Positions 44,737 to 53,780 are shown, counted from the stretch's first letter. The stretch: DNA of 64,000 nt from Pirellula sp. (GCA_013822725.1 PNKX01000022.1:1-64000), one strand, 5' to 3'. Program-made: numbers and translations. Notes: a model not told the origin generated them from the sequence alone.

Positions 44737-47700
44737 ATGAAAATCACCGACCTAGAAATCGACGGCTTCGGCGTTTGGAATAACCTGAAGCTCACCGGCC
44801 TCTCCCGCCGCGTGACCGCCTTTTACGGCCCGAACGAAGCCGGCAAGACGACCGTCATGCAGTTCATGCGGAGCGTCCTCTACGGCATGTCGCCGGAGCG
44901 CCGTAAGAAATACCTACCGCCGCTCGATGGCGGCAACCCAGGCGGCACGCTCGGCATTGTCGAAGGCGATCTTCGCTTCCGCGCCACGCGCATCGCCGAC
45001 CGCGGCCCCGAAGACGTCGGCCGCGTCGTCTGCACCACCTCCGACGGCGCCACCGGCGGCGACCGCCTGCTGCGCGAATCGCTCGGCGACGTCGACGAAC
45101 CGACCTTCACGAACGTCTTCGCCGTCGGCCTCGACGAAATCCACGAGCTCGGCAGCCTTTCCGGCAGCAAAGCGGCCGAGTGGATTTACCGCCTCACCTC
45201 CGGCCTCGACCGGGTCAGCCTCTACGATGTCATCCAAGAACTCCGCGCCAATCGCCACGCGCTGCTCAACGACGAAGGCCAATCGTCGCGCATCGTCAGC
45301 CTCACGACGCAGCGCGACCGTTTCCGCGCGGAAGTCGATCGCCTCCGCGAGCAGAACCGCCTCTGGTCCCAACTGGCGGTGAAGATCAAGGAACTCGACG
45401 ATCAGATCATCGCCGTCGAAACGCAGGTCCGCAAAGCCGAACACCACGCCCGCACGATCGAAATCGCCGTCGGCCTCAAGCCGAACTGGCGCAAGCGCGA
45501 GAAGCTCGACGAGCAACTGATGCACCTCAGCGGCCGCGTCACGCTGCCGGCCGACGCGATCGAGCGCCTCAACGCGATCAACGCCGACGTCGAAAAGCAC
45601 CAGCGCCAGTCTGACGTATTGCAAGGTCAGCGTCACCAGCTGCGCGACGAGGCCGAGCGTCTCGGCATCAACGAACTGCTGGTCCGCAACGCCCAGCGGA
45701 TCGACGCCCTCGGCGAGCAGCGTGATTGGCTCCAATCGCTTGAGCGGCAACAAGACGAGCTCGAGCGCGAAGCCAAAAGCTACGAAACCCGCTTCGCCGC
45801 CGAGCAAAAGCGGCTCGCTGAAGCCCTCGGCGTCAAAGACGCCAGCCGTCTCACCGAGCTCAACGAAAGCGACTTCGAAGCGCTGCAGCCGCAGATCGAC
45901 GCGCTGCGACTTGCCCAAAAGCGGCTCGAACAGGCCCAACGCGACGTTGATCTCCTCACCGAAAGCGAGCGCTCGTTCCGCACGCAAATCGAAACGGCCA
46001 TCGTCGGCGGCGAATCGCACGGCCTGCCGATGGACCTCCAAGAGGCAAGCAACCTCGTCGCCCGCCTCCGCAAGCGCCTCGCCGTCGAGCAACGGCTCGA
46101 CATGGCTCGCCAGCACGAGGTCGAACTCGAACAACAAAGCCACGACCTGCTCGACGATCAGGTGATGCCGCTCTGGCTCTTTGGCTGGTTGCTCGCGACG
46201 TTCGTCCTCGGCGCCCTCATGCTCGGCGTCTGGGCCCTTGTCCCCGAATCGCCATTCGGCAAGTACGGCGGCCTCGTCGCGCTCGTCGGCATCGGCGGCG
46301 CCGCGTTCGCGTGGGTCTTCAAATACTTCGCCGACGACGCCGCGGCCGAGAAGCTCGACGCTTGCCAACGCCAGATGGAAGTCGTCGGCAAGCAAATCGC
46401 CGACGCTGAACGCGAAAAGCAACAAGTCGACGCCGAGCTGCCGATGACCGACGGCTCGGTCGTTCTCCGCATGCAGGCGGCCGAACGCCACCTCGCCGAA
46501 CTCGAAAACGTTCTGCCGGTCGAAGCCCAACGCAAACAAGCCGGCGGCGAAGTCGCCAATGCCGAGACCCGTTTCAAGCAGGCGCAACGCGAACGCGACG
46601 CCGTCCTGGCCACCTGGAAGTCAAAGATCGCCGCTCTCGGTTTGCCGGGCGATCTCGATCCACAGTTGCTGCTGAGCGTCACCGACCGCTACGGCCAACT
46701 CGCCGATCTCGAAGCCCGCGCCCGCCACCGCCGCGAAGACGCCGCCGCCCGCCAGCGCGAACACGAAACCCTCCTCCGCCGGATCCGCGACCTTGCCGAA
46801 GAAGTCGGCTGCGTTCTGAAGCCGAAGGCGGCGAACGACAACAAAGCGAAGCAAGATGTCAATCGAGACGCACTTGCCGATCGCAACAACCAAGCGACCG
46901 AGGTCCTCGCCAACCCCCTCGACCAGCTCGACCACCTCCTCACCGAACGCCGCCGCCAACTCGGCGACGTCCAGCGCCGCGAAGACCTCGCGACCAAGGC
47001 CAAGGAGCTCAAGGCCGAAGAAGGCAAACATCTCCAAACGATCGCCGGCCTCAAGCGCCGCCGCGCCGCCATGTTCCAAGCCGGCGGCTGCGAAGACGAG
47101 CAAGAGTACCGCATGATGGCCGCCGACCAGCACCAACACGCGCTCCTCACGCAACAGCGAGACGCCGTGAGCCGCGAAATCATCGCCGCCATCGGCCGCC
47201 ACGAACCGGAGGAAATTTTTAACGGCCTGCTCGCTCCCGATTCCATCGGCACCCTCGACCAGCTGTGGGAACGCGCCACCGCCGACCTCGACGCCGCCGG
47301 CAACCGGCTGAAGGAACTCGCCGAGCAGCGCGGTTCGCACACGCGCGAACAGTCCGAACTCGCCAAGGACCGTTCGCTCGCCGAACGCCAACTCGACCTC
47401 AGCGTCGTCGAGAAGCAACTCGAGGAAGCAAAGGCCGACTGGCGCCGTCACGCCACCGTCAACCGCGTCCTCGAGCGAATCCGCGCCGACTACGAAGCCC
47501 ACCGTCAGCCCGAGACCCTCGCCGAGGCGTCGCGCTACATGGCCAAGTTCACCAACGGCCAATACAAGCGCATCTGGACGCCGCTCTCGAACGACATCCT
47601 GCTGGTCGACAACGCCGCCGGCGAATCGCTGCCGGTTGACGTGCTGAGCCGCGGCACCCGCGAGCAGCTATTCCTCAGCGTGCGGATGGCGCTCGTCGCC

Positions 47701-48363
47701 AACTTCGCCCGCCGCGGCGTCAACGTCCCGATGGTCCTCGACGACGTGCTCGTCAACTTCGACATTGAACGGACCCGCCGCGCCGCTGAAGTCCTCAGCG
47801 AATTCGCTGCGGGCGGCCACCAACTCTTTCTGTTCACCTGCCACGAGCACATGTGGGAAATGTTCCGCAAGCTCGACGGCGACTGCCGCCGCATCCCCGT
47901 CCGCCGCGGCCAACCCGAACCGTTCGTCGCCCCAGTCATCGTCGCCGAACCCGAACCGGCGGTCCTCGAAGAACCAATCATCGCACCCCCGAAGCCCAAG
48001 AAGAAACCCCTCAAAAAACCGCGACCGGTGGTCGCGGTCCCCGCTCCCGTCCCCGCGCTAGACCTCTACGACTACCCCTTCATCGAACGCATCATCGAAG
48101 AACGCCCAACCCCCAAACCGGCCCCCATCGCCGTCGCGCCCGCCGTCATCGAAGCCGAAGCCCCCTCCGAGTTCCACGAATACTCGTTCGACCTCCCCGC
48201 GCACGACTACCGCGACGAGCCAACGGAAGGCGAGGGCGCCCTGGCGTTCATCGTCAGCGCCGACGACGCCCTCGGCCGCCGCGCCGAACAAGGCTCCCGC
48301 CGCCACCACGCCGTGCCGAACTATTTGCGTCGCGGCGATCATCTCGAACCGCGGCGAGCGTAG
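44737..48363 (+). CDS. SbcC/YhaN-like AAA ATPase with membrane segment
   Basis: This 1208-residue SMC-like ATPase starts with ITDLEIDGFGVWNNLKL. Walker A is GPNEAGKTT (31-39), and the ATPase halves are separated by long coiled coils. The C-terminal half has the signature LSRGTREQLFLSVRMALV near 970 and Walker B NVPMVLDDVLVNFD near 995. In the hinge position, residues about 477-530, two strongly hydrophobic segments (LFGWLLATFVLGALMLGVWA and LVALVGIGGAAFAWVFKYF) suggest two membrane passes. Similar segments occur in YhaN-like proteins. After the ATPase comes a Pro/Lys-rich and then acidic tail of about 150 residues. The preceding gene encodes its SbcD-like partner. A role in DNA repair or in sensing DNA ends at the membrane is inferred. 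Confidence 0.88.
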   Translation: MKITDLEIDGFGVWNNLKLTGLSRRVTAFYGPNEAGKTTVMQFMRSVLYGMSPERRKKYLPPLDGGNPGGTLGIVEGDLRFRATRIADRGPEDVGRVVCTTSDGATGGDRLLRESLGDVDEPTFTNVFAVGLDEIHELGSLSGSKAAEWIYRLTSGLDRVSLYDVIQELRANRHALLNDEGQSSRIVSLTTQRDRFRAEVDRLREQNRLWSQLAVKIKELDDQIIAVETQVRKAEHHARTIEIAVGLKPNWRKREKLDEQLMHLSGRVTLPADAIERLNAINADVEKHQRQSDVLQGQRHQLRDEAERLGINELLVRNAQRIDALGEQRDWLQSLERQQDELEREAKSYETRFAAEQKRLAEALGVKDASRLTELNESDFEALQPQIDALRLAQKRLEQAQRDVDLLTESERSFRTQIETAIVGGESHGLPMDLQEASNLVARLRKRLAVEQRLDMARQHEVELEQQSHDLLDDQVMPLWLFGWLLATFVLGALMLGVWALVPESPFGKYGGLVALVGIGGAAFAWVFKYFADDAAAEKLDACQRQMEVVGKQIADAEREKQQVDAELPMTDGSVVLRMQAAERHLAELENVLPVEAQRKQAGGEVANAETRFKQAQRERDAVLATWKSKIAALGLPGDLDPQLLLSVTDRYGQLADLEARARHRREDAAARQREHETLLRRIRDLAEEVGCVLKPKAANDNKAKQDVNRDALADRNNQATEVLANPLDQLDHLLTERRRQLGDVQRREDLATKAKELKAEEGKHLQTIAGLKRRRAAMFQAGGCEDEQEYRMMAADQHQHALLTQQRDAVSREIIAAIGRHEPEEIFNGLLAPDSIGTLDQLWERATADLDAAGNRLKELAEQRGSHTREQSELAKDRSLAERQLDLSVVEKQLEEAKADWRRHATVNRVLERIRADYEAHRQPETLAEASRYMAKFTNGQYKRIWTPLSNDILLVDNAAGESLPVDVLSRGTREQLFLSVRMALVANFARRGVNVPMVLDDVLVNFDIERTRRAAEVLSEFAAGGHQLFLFTCHEHMWEMFRKLDGDCRRIPVRRGQPEPFVAPVIVAEPEPAVLEEPIIAPPKPKKKPLKKPRPVVAVPAPVPALDLYDYPFIERIIEERPTPKPAPIAVAPAVIEAEAPSEFHEYSFDLPAHDYRDEPTEGEGALAFIVSADDALGRRAEQGSRRHHAVPNYLRRGDHLEPRRA

Positions 48364-48471
48364 CTCAATTGATTTGGGGTGGCATGCTCGCACCCACCTC
48401 GGCCAGTTGCAGCGATATGCGGGAAGAATGTATTGGCGCGCTACCGGTCGAATCATCTCAAGGAAGTCGCC

Positions 48472-49560
48472 ATGATTCGTCGACTATTGGTCGCCGCATT
48501 CACGGTCGTGGCGCTGCTCGCGAACGTCCCTGCGCGAGGCGCCTTCACCACGATCGTCAATTCCCCGCCCGATGTCATTGCTCCGGGACAGGTGTTTGCC
48601 GCTGATACGCAGATCAATCTCTACCCCGGAACAAGCGCCGCACCCGGCGACTTCATTTCTCTAGGAGGCTTCAACGCCCCCGCAGAGAACGTCGAACTCA
48701 ATGTCCTCGGCGGCTATGCCTGGTCAGTCGAGGCCTGGACTGGCAGTCAACTGAACGTCTCCGCCGGACTCGTCAACGGCGCCAACTTGCTCGGCGGACG
48801 GGGCGTTATGTCGGGAGGCCAGGCACACACATGGAGTCTGTTCGCCCAAAGTCATCTGGAGATGTCGGGAGGAGTCGTAACGCAAATCTTCACGGCTGGC
48901 AGCGACAGCGCCCCCGATCCCGATTCCGCGGAATTCATCATGACCGGCGGCGCGGTCGGCCTCCTCGACGCCACGGGTAACGTCATCATTCAAGGCGGAT
49001 CGATCGACGATATGGTCTTCCGCGGCGCCGGGTTCGTCGAACTGACCGGTGGATCGATCGGCAACGATTTTGAAGTCGGCTATGTTGTCTTCGGCGCTTT
49101 CCCCGACGACCCGACCGGTGAAACCGTCGTCGGCAGGGGCGGGCGCGTCACGGTTCGCGGCGGCTCCATCGGCGAGCGAATGGTCCTCTACAAGGGAAAA
49201 ACGCTCGACTACTCAGGCGGCGTCATCGGCGATGCGATTCAAGCCCGCGAAGGGAGCCAAGTCAACATTCGCGGTTCGCACTTCTTCATCGACGGCGTCG
49301 AACTGACGTTGCCCGCCAGCGGCGAACTCCTCATCACGCAGCGCGACGTCGCGCTCACGGGCCTGCTGGCCGACGGCGAGCCGTTCCGCTTCGATTTGCA
49401 CAGCCAACCAGGGCTAGGCGACTATTTCTCGCCGGACGCTACGGTCGCCATCATGCTCATCCCCGAACCGCGCAGCGTCGTCGCGGCAGCCGCCTTGATG
49501 CTGGCCTTTGTCGTGAAACGGGCAACGCCAAGGCTAGAGCACCAACTTCGCTCGGCGTGA
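48472..49560 (+). CDS. Surface protein with PEP-CTERM-like end
   Basis: This 362-residue exported protein uses the ATG at 48472 with AAGGAAG upstream. A signal peptide covers residues 1-23 (MIRRLLVAAFTVVALLANVP). The body is made of Gly-rich strands such as MSGGQAHTWSLFAQSHLEMS, IIQGGSIDDMVFRGAGFVEL and VTVRGGSIGERMVLYKG, which resemble a right-handed beta-helix. The last 35 residues (IPEPRSVVAAAALMLAFVVK then a basic tail) form a PEP-CTERM-like sorting signal, probably recognised by an exosortase. The function is unknown. Confidence 0.8.
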   Translation: MIRRLLVAAFTVVALLANVPARGAFTTIVNSPPDVIAPGQVFAADTQINLYPGTSAAPGDFISLGGFNAPAENVELNVLGGYAWSVEAWTGSQLNVSAGLVNGANLLGGRGVMSGGQAHTWSLFAQSHLEMSGGVVTQIFTAGSDSAPDPDSAEFIMTGGAVGLLDATGNVIIQGGSIDDMVFRGAGFVELTGGSIGNDFEVGYVVFGAFPDDPTGETVVGRGGRVTVRGGSIGERMVLYKGKTLDYSGGVIGDAIQAREGSQVNIRGSHFFIDGVELTLPASGELLITQRDVALTGLLADGEPFRFDLHSQPGLGDYFSPDATVAIMLIPEPRSVVAAAALMLAFVVKRATPRLEHQLRSA

Positions 49561-49578
49561 ACTTCGCCGTTCGCGGGG

Positions 49579-49722
49579 TGCCACTGGCGTGTCGCCAGTG
49601 AGCAGCGGGCACAAGGCCTCCATTAGCTACATCCCGCAAGCCGACTTTTCCTACGAGCTTCTTTCAATACAAGTTGCACGCGATCTCCTCCGGCGCTTCT
49701 CACTGGCGGAACGCCAGTGGCG
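49579..49722. repeat. Two inverted copies of a CACTGGCG hairpin
   Basis: GCCACTGGCGTGTCGCCAGT (from 49579) and, in inverse orientation, CACTGGCGGAACGCCAGTGG (from about 49700) are two near-identical hairpins about 100 bases apart. Together they form a palindromic element typical of planctomycete intergenic DNA. Confidence 0.78.
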
Positions 49723-49739
49723 CCCGACGTTCTCCTCCG

Positions 49740-49828
49740 CAGCCCCCGGCTCCGCCGGGGGGTAGCGTATCGCAGGACGATGCCTACCGGCTTGGTTGCC
49801 GACCCCCTGGCGGAGCCAGGGGCTGAAA
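49740..49828. repeat. Dispersed palindromic repeat family 1, copy C
   Basis: CAGCCCCCGGCTCCGCCGGG at the left pairs with GGCGGAGCCAGGGGCTGAAA at the right. The middle has GCCTACCGGCTTGGTTGCCG, as in copies A and D. Confidence 0.88.
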
Positions 49829-49853
49829 TGGTTGCATCAACACGTCACTCTCT

Positions 49854-50705
49854 CTAGATGGCGTCGGCGACTCCGGCTCCATTCGCGCCACGCCCGCGCT
49901 CTGGTCTTACGGTCTTCGACCACGGTTCAGCCGCGCGGCGAAACAACAAGCCTGCCACGACCCACAGTGCAGCAAAAACCCCGTTCAAGCCAAACACCGG
50001 CCCGACGCCCGGATGGAACGGCGAGTGGGGCGAGTTCGGATCACTCAGCAGCTCTTGCCCGCCCGCTTTCCAAATCACGAGCGCGATTACCGGGACTGCC
50101 ATCTGAGCGACCGCCGTCGCGAAGAGCGCCAATGCCATGCCGAGCGGTTCGAAACGCGCGATCAACGCGCCGCCGAACCCGACGGTGATCACTCCCAGGT
50201 AGAGTAAGTTCACGGGTCCGTCGCCGATGATGCCCACCGCGGCGTTGATCCAGACGAGAATGAACCCCGTCACGCACGAGATGCCGACGGCAGTTCGATA
50301 CGCGCGCGTCCCTCCCTTGCCGGCGACGAACTGATAGGCCAGTCCCGCCGCGAACAACATGCCACCCCAGAGGACGAAATCGACCGGACTCCAATTGAAT
50401 CCCTCGACGAACAAGTTCCCCAGCAAGGGAAGCAGCAGAATCACGCCCACGATCATCGCCAAGCGGACAACGCTTTTTTGCATGATGAACCTTCCGTTCT
50501 CTCGCATAATTCCCGCCGACGTTTCGACGAACATCCAGAGCACGAAACCGCCCAATCTCTCTCCCGCTTCCGTCCGCTCCTGGCAGAGGTCGTGGAACGT
50601 TTGCTCCATGCTCTCCCCGAACCGCTCGCGATGCGGCTTCGCATAGAAACGGAGCAGGCGCCGATACCACTGCCGGTAGCGGGCGATCGCATGTTCATCT
50701 GACAT
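49854..50705 (-). CDS. PadR-linked integral membrane protein
   Basis: This 283-residue protein has an N-terminal cytosolic segment of the type IARYRQWYRRLLRFYAKPHR. This is a permease-prefix-like region seen in proteins encoded with PadR regulators. Six hydrophobic segments follow, beginning with LAMIVGVILLLPLLGNLFV near 82 and ending with GVFAALWVVAGLLFRRA near 245. No ATPase is nearby, and the transported or sensed compound is unknown. The ATG overlaps the end of the upstream PadR gene by 11 bases, so the two are translationally coupled and probably one regulatory unit. Confidence 0.8.
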   Translation of the reverse strand: MSDEHAIARYRQWYRRLLRFYAKPHRERFGESMEQTFHDLCQERTEAGERLGGFVLWMFVETSAGIMRENGRFIMQKSVVRLAMIVGVILLLPLLGNLFVEGFNWSPVDFVLWGGMLFAAGLAYQFVAGKGGTRAYRTAVGISCVTGFILVWINAAVGIIGDGPVNLLYLGVITVGFGGALIARFEPLGMALALFATAVAQMAVPVIALVIWKAGGQELLSDPNSPHSPFHPGVGPVFGLNGVFAALWVVAGLLFRRAAEPWSKTVRPERGRGANGAGVADAI

Positions 50706-51063
50706 AGAATTGAATCAACGCATGAGGCAACAGGCGCATCTGCTGAGCGACCGCGACGACTTCGCGGTATCGCGCTAATTCCGCCGCGAGCGCTTTCTGC
50801 CCAAGCGCGGAGATCTTGTAGTAAACGCGCCGCTCATCGTCCATTTTCGGGTCGACCTTCTTGTCGCTCTCGCGAATCAAACCGGCGTCGATCATCCGGC
50901 CGAGGGAACCATAGAGCGTCCCGGGTCCCATTTTCACTTTGCCCTGCGAGTCGGCCTCGACCTGCTTCATGATCCCGTAGCCGTGCCGCTCTTGAGCAGA
51001 GAGCGATAGAAGGATGTGGAGCACTGCAGGCGTGAGGGGCGCATTGGATTGGTTGGCGGCCAT
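50695..51063 (-). CDS. PadR family transcriptional regulator
   Basis: This 122-residue PadR-type regulator starts at 51063, where MAANQSNAPLTPAVLHILL gives the family N-terminus; the longer frame adds 33 unlikely residues. The winged helix contains ALSAQERHGYGIMKQVEA-like and VKMGPGTLYGSLGRMIDAGL segments (about 22-62). ESDKKVDPKMDDERRVYY follows as the wing, and a C-terminal helix provides dimerisation. It overlaps the membrane-protein gene by 11 bases and probably represses both. A dyad overlaps the promoter at 51072-51097. Confidence 0.92.
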   Translation of the reverse strand: MAANQSNAPLTPAVLHILLSLSAQERHGYGIMKQVEADSQGKVKMGPGTLYGSLGRMIDAGLIRESDKKVDPKMDDERRVYYKISALGQKALAAELARYREVVAVAQQMRLLPHALIQFYVR

Positions 51064-51071
51064 GCGGCAAG

Positions 51072-51097
51072 AATATATCCGTCGCGGATGTATTGCA
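51072..51097 (-). promoter_or_regulatory. PadR promoter with overlapping dyad
   Basis: On the minus strand TTGCAA is followed after 17 bases by TATTCT, or after 15 by TATATT. The dyad ATCCG-CGA-CGGAT lies in the spacer. The distance from TATTCT to the ATG is six bases, so the transcript could be leaderless. No Shine-Dalgarno sequence precedes the ATG. Confidence 0.5.
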
Positions 51098-51434
51098 AGC
51101 GGACATAGTGAAAAATGAGGAGATTCGGCGAAGGATGGCATGTCGTATTGGAGCGGCGGCATGCGGAAGGGTTGGCGAGTTGCTCGAAGTTCGATACTGA
51201 CGCGATCACGGATGTATGCTGCCCGCTAACACACGGCCGACTGGCAGTTTTCGATTGGATGACTACCTGCGGGCGCGTGGTGGGTCATTAAGTATTGCTA
51301 GTCCGTAAGTCGAATCTTACGCAGCACTTAGGGACTCACTGCCCCTTTTTATGGGGTGGTGGAACGTGAAGTTAGTTGACTCGTCAATACATAGCAGTCA
51401 CTTTGGCGATGAAGCAACAAAGTGGAGTACGCCC

Positions 51435-52349
51435 ATGACTGTTTGTATCGCTGCAATTTGCCAGAATCATTACGGCTACCCGATGGTGATTGGCGCGACC
51501 GACCGCATGATGACGGCCGGCGATATTGAATTCGAGCCTCCAATTGCAAAGGTATGGCAACTAACGCCTCAAATCGTTGCACTAAATGCCGGCGAGGCGA
51601 ATGCTCAGGCCGAAATCTGCGCCCGTACTCAGCGGTTCCAGCCGCGGTCAGTTGAGCATGCCGTCAGAACGTATTGCCGGCAGCTTGCGAAGTACAACAT
51701 CGTTCAGGCGGAGCGCAAGGTACTGGCTCCATTCGGCCTTACGATGAAATCATTCCTAGAAATGCAGTGTGACTTATCGCCCTCGTTCGTCGAACAACTT
51801 CGGTACGACATTAAACGAGAGAGGGCAGGAATACAGACGATTATTTGCGGCGTAGACGGCTTTGGTGCTCATATCTACTCAATAGACGAGGACGGTAGCG
51901 CCCTCTGCCACAATCCAATTGGATTCGTAGCCATCGGGGGCGGGCAGTGGCATGCGTCGTCACAGTTTATGTTTGGCAGCTACAGCCCTCAAATGCCGCT
52001 TGCGCGTGCACTTGTCTTACTGAGCTACGCCAAAGAGCGCGCTGCGGTCGCTCCCGGGGTCGGACAGCAAACCGATTTCTTCTTTATGGGAAATGAGTTT
52101 CAATGGCTCGCGCAAACAATCCGCGACGATTTGCTGGCAGGGAATGAAATGCTTCGGGGTGTCCTGGAGCTTGCGTGGGAGGATATTGCCAGCGGATTCT
52201 CTGGGCGCTTGGATGCAATGCTATATGGGGAGAAAGCCCCTCAGGAAGCCGCAACGGTCTCCGTCGAAGAAGATCCCGTTGGGGATAATTCGGAATCAGA
52301 ATCCGAAGATGAAGCCGGGGAAGCAAGCGATAACCCACCAGTTGAGTAG
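51435..52349 (+). CDS. Proteasome-like Ntn hydrolase
   Basis: This 304-residue protein starts at ATG 51435, with GGAG seven bases upstream; the longer frame adds 28 unlike residues. After removal of the first Met it begins TVCIAAICQNHYGYPMVIGA, so Thr is residue 1. The nearby Asp22 (ATDRMM) and Lys38 (PIAKVW) are 16 residues apart, the same spacing as Asp17 and Lys33 of proteasome beta subunits. IVALNAGEANAQAE resembles the next conserved strand and turn. The rest is diverged, and the last 40 residues are acidic and disordered. No ATPase unfoldase or partner subunit is encoded beside it. A peptidase or amidase role is inferred. Confidence 0.7.
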   Translation: MTVCIAAICQNHYGYPMVIGATDRMMTAGDIEFEPPIAKVWQLTPQIVALNAGEANAQAEICARTQRFQPRSVEHAVRTYCRQLAKYNIVQAERKVLAPFGLTMKSFLEMQCDLSPSFVEQLRYDIKRERAGIQTIICGVDGFGAHIYSIDEDGSALCHNPIGFVAIGGGQWHASSQFMFGSYSPQMPLARALVLLSYAKERAAVAPGVGQQTDFFFMGNEFQWLAQTIRDDLLAGNEMLRGVLELAWEDIASGFSGRLDAMLYGEKAPQEAATVSVEEDPVGDNSESESEDEAGEASDNPPVE

Positions 52350-52460
52350 CGCTATTTCCCCTTCTTTTGCTGCACCATCCTTAGCAGCACCCTTCGCGCC
52401 CATGTTGATGTACTGCCGGCGTTCGTTCTCCAAGCGGACGCGGGTACGTCGCCTTTGCCG
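52350..52460. other. Short gene-free stretch
   Basis: Nothing recognisable lies between the Ntn hydrolase and the end of the minus-strand small gene. Confidence 0.3.
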
Positions 52461-52790
52461 CTAGTGGCCAATATTCTGAATCTCCGCATCGTCAGCAAAC
52501 AATGTCTTCGCGGCGTCAATGAATGGACGCTCCGCCTCGCTGAAGTCGCCCGCGCCTAGATTCGTTCCATCGCGCGTCACCGTCAAATGAGCGCATTGGA
52601 AACAAAAGAAGACGTCGACTCGATCGTTCCCTCGAAAAAACGACAACTTCACGCCGTACACCGGGTAACCGCACGCCTTAGCTGAGCCCCATGAATAAGT
52701 GTCGGTTGAGGGCAACGTCATCGCCAAACCTGGGGCGAATTCGTCGCCAACGAAGCCTCTCGCAATTCCAACACCCAGGTAGGCGAGCAC
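52461..52790 (-). CDS. Small conserved-looking hypothetical protein
   Basis: This protein of about 109 residues is likely real. Its C-terminal half has a plausible globular pattern (LSFFRGNDRVDVFFCFQCAH, then FSEAERPFIDAAKTLFADD) with two Cys near each other (CFQC). The N-terminus begins in a short hydrophobic stretch (VLAYLGVGIARGFV). The GTG at 52790 is a guess; the frame stays open further upstream, but there it overlaps the divergent gene and looks like its shadow. I do not recognise the family. Confidence 0.5.
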   Translation of the reverse strand: MLAYLGVGIARGFVGDEFAPGLAMTLPSTDTYSWGSAKACGYPVYGVKLSFFRGNDRVDVFFCFQCAHLTVTRDGTNLGAGDFSEAERPFIDAAKTLFADDAEIQNIGH

Positions 52791-52814
52791 GCCAACCAGA
52801 GCTATCCTGACGGC

Positions 52815-53246
52815 GTGCCCAAACTCCCCAAACGCTTCGCGCTCTCCACGCTGCTGGTGGTGATGGTCGCCACGGCCGTTCTGTTCGGCGCCGCACAGTG
52901 GCGACGGCAGCGTTTGATCGCGGAAGTCGCCAGCCTGCGCGCCGCCGGCGTGGAAGGTCTCGTCGTCTCCGACGACTGGTTCTGGCCGACGGCCTCGGGC
53001 ACGGCAGTTATTCGGCTCGCGAACGACGTCTACTTTGGCTCGCCCGACGTAAAGGAGCAGTTTGTAGCGATCCGTGACCGAGCCGTCGCCTGCGGTGCCG
53101 GAGACGTGGTCTACGAGATGGTAGTCATGCGGTATTACCAAGTCGTGAAAACGATCCGCACCAAGGACCTGGATAAGGCAGAAGAATGGTCCGAACACGA
53201 CTATGCGAAGAGATTTCTCAACCCTGCGTTTGACAATCAGCAGTAA
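52815..53246 (+). CDS. Small membrane-anchored hypothetical protein
   Basis: This 143-residue protein begins PKLPKRFALSTLLVVMVATA, a basic leader followed by a transmembrane helix, a form seen in many short planctomycete proteins. The soluble part (about 35-143) has no motif I know. It starts at GTG and lacks a clear Shine-Dalgarno sequence. It is divergent from the small minus-strand gene, with only about 25 bases between the starts. Confidence 0.6.
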   Translation: MPKLPKRFALSTLLVVMVATAVLFGAAQWRRQRLIAEVASLRAAGVEGLVVSDDWFWPTASGTAVIRLANDVYFGSPDVKEQFVAIRDRAVACGAGDVVYEMVVMRYYQVVKTIRTKDLDKAEEWSEHDYAKRFLNPAFDNQQ

Positions 53247-53780
53247 GTCGCTGCACCCTTCTCGCTCCGTTGCACGGGAGATGGCGCCGGGTCATGGGCC
53301 AAAAAGGGCGACTCCGCCGCTTGCTTTTGGCCACCCGCTTCTATATGGTGAACGGGCGTATATTTCAGCTCTTTGGCATCCCAAATCCAAACCATCGAAC
53401 CGGTCGCTTCGCGACGACGGACAGGCTGTACTGCGCGCCTAGCGCACTCGCGCCTCTCAGAGCAGCAGACAGCGTTGAATAGTCGAGGAATGCTCGCATC
53501 CCTTCCTGTCGCGACTTCTGTCGCGATGACAGGCGACAGATCGAGCGTCACCAAAACTCGCAAGCCAAAGTGGATCAACAACTTAAGGCAGTTGTAGTGC
53601 TGTCGCCAATAATCGATCTCGCGTCCGCGACAGGCGTGGAGGGTGTCGAACTCGCACCAATGTCGATTTCCAGCTAGCCTGACCGCCACGCGGTCCGGGG
53701 GACCGGCCGAGCGGGTTGGCACTTCGTCCGGAGGGCGTGGCCCTCCGGCTACTTGGCAAGCTAAGACTTGGACTGTTCGC
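53247..53780. other. Gene-poor region of 534 bases
   Basis: Reading frames here have no family features. A short hairpin, CCGGAGGGC-GTG-GCCCTCCGG at 53728-53748, lies close to the end of the next minus-strand gene and may be a repeat or a weak terminator. Confidence 0.4.

Noticed and set aside
44914..46587. 557-codon open frame on the minus strand inside the SbcC-like gene
   Set aside because: The sense frame contains Walker and coiled-coil features, while the antisense product is compositionally biased and has no motifs.
52791..53198. Upstream extension of the small minus-strand gene
   Set aside because: This part is antisense to the plus-strand gene with the RFALSTLL leader and has no recognisable features.
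53237..53722. 161-codon open frame on the minus strand in the gene-poor region
   Set aside because: It has no signal peptide, motif or ribosome binding site and its composition looks random.
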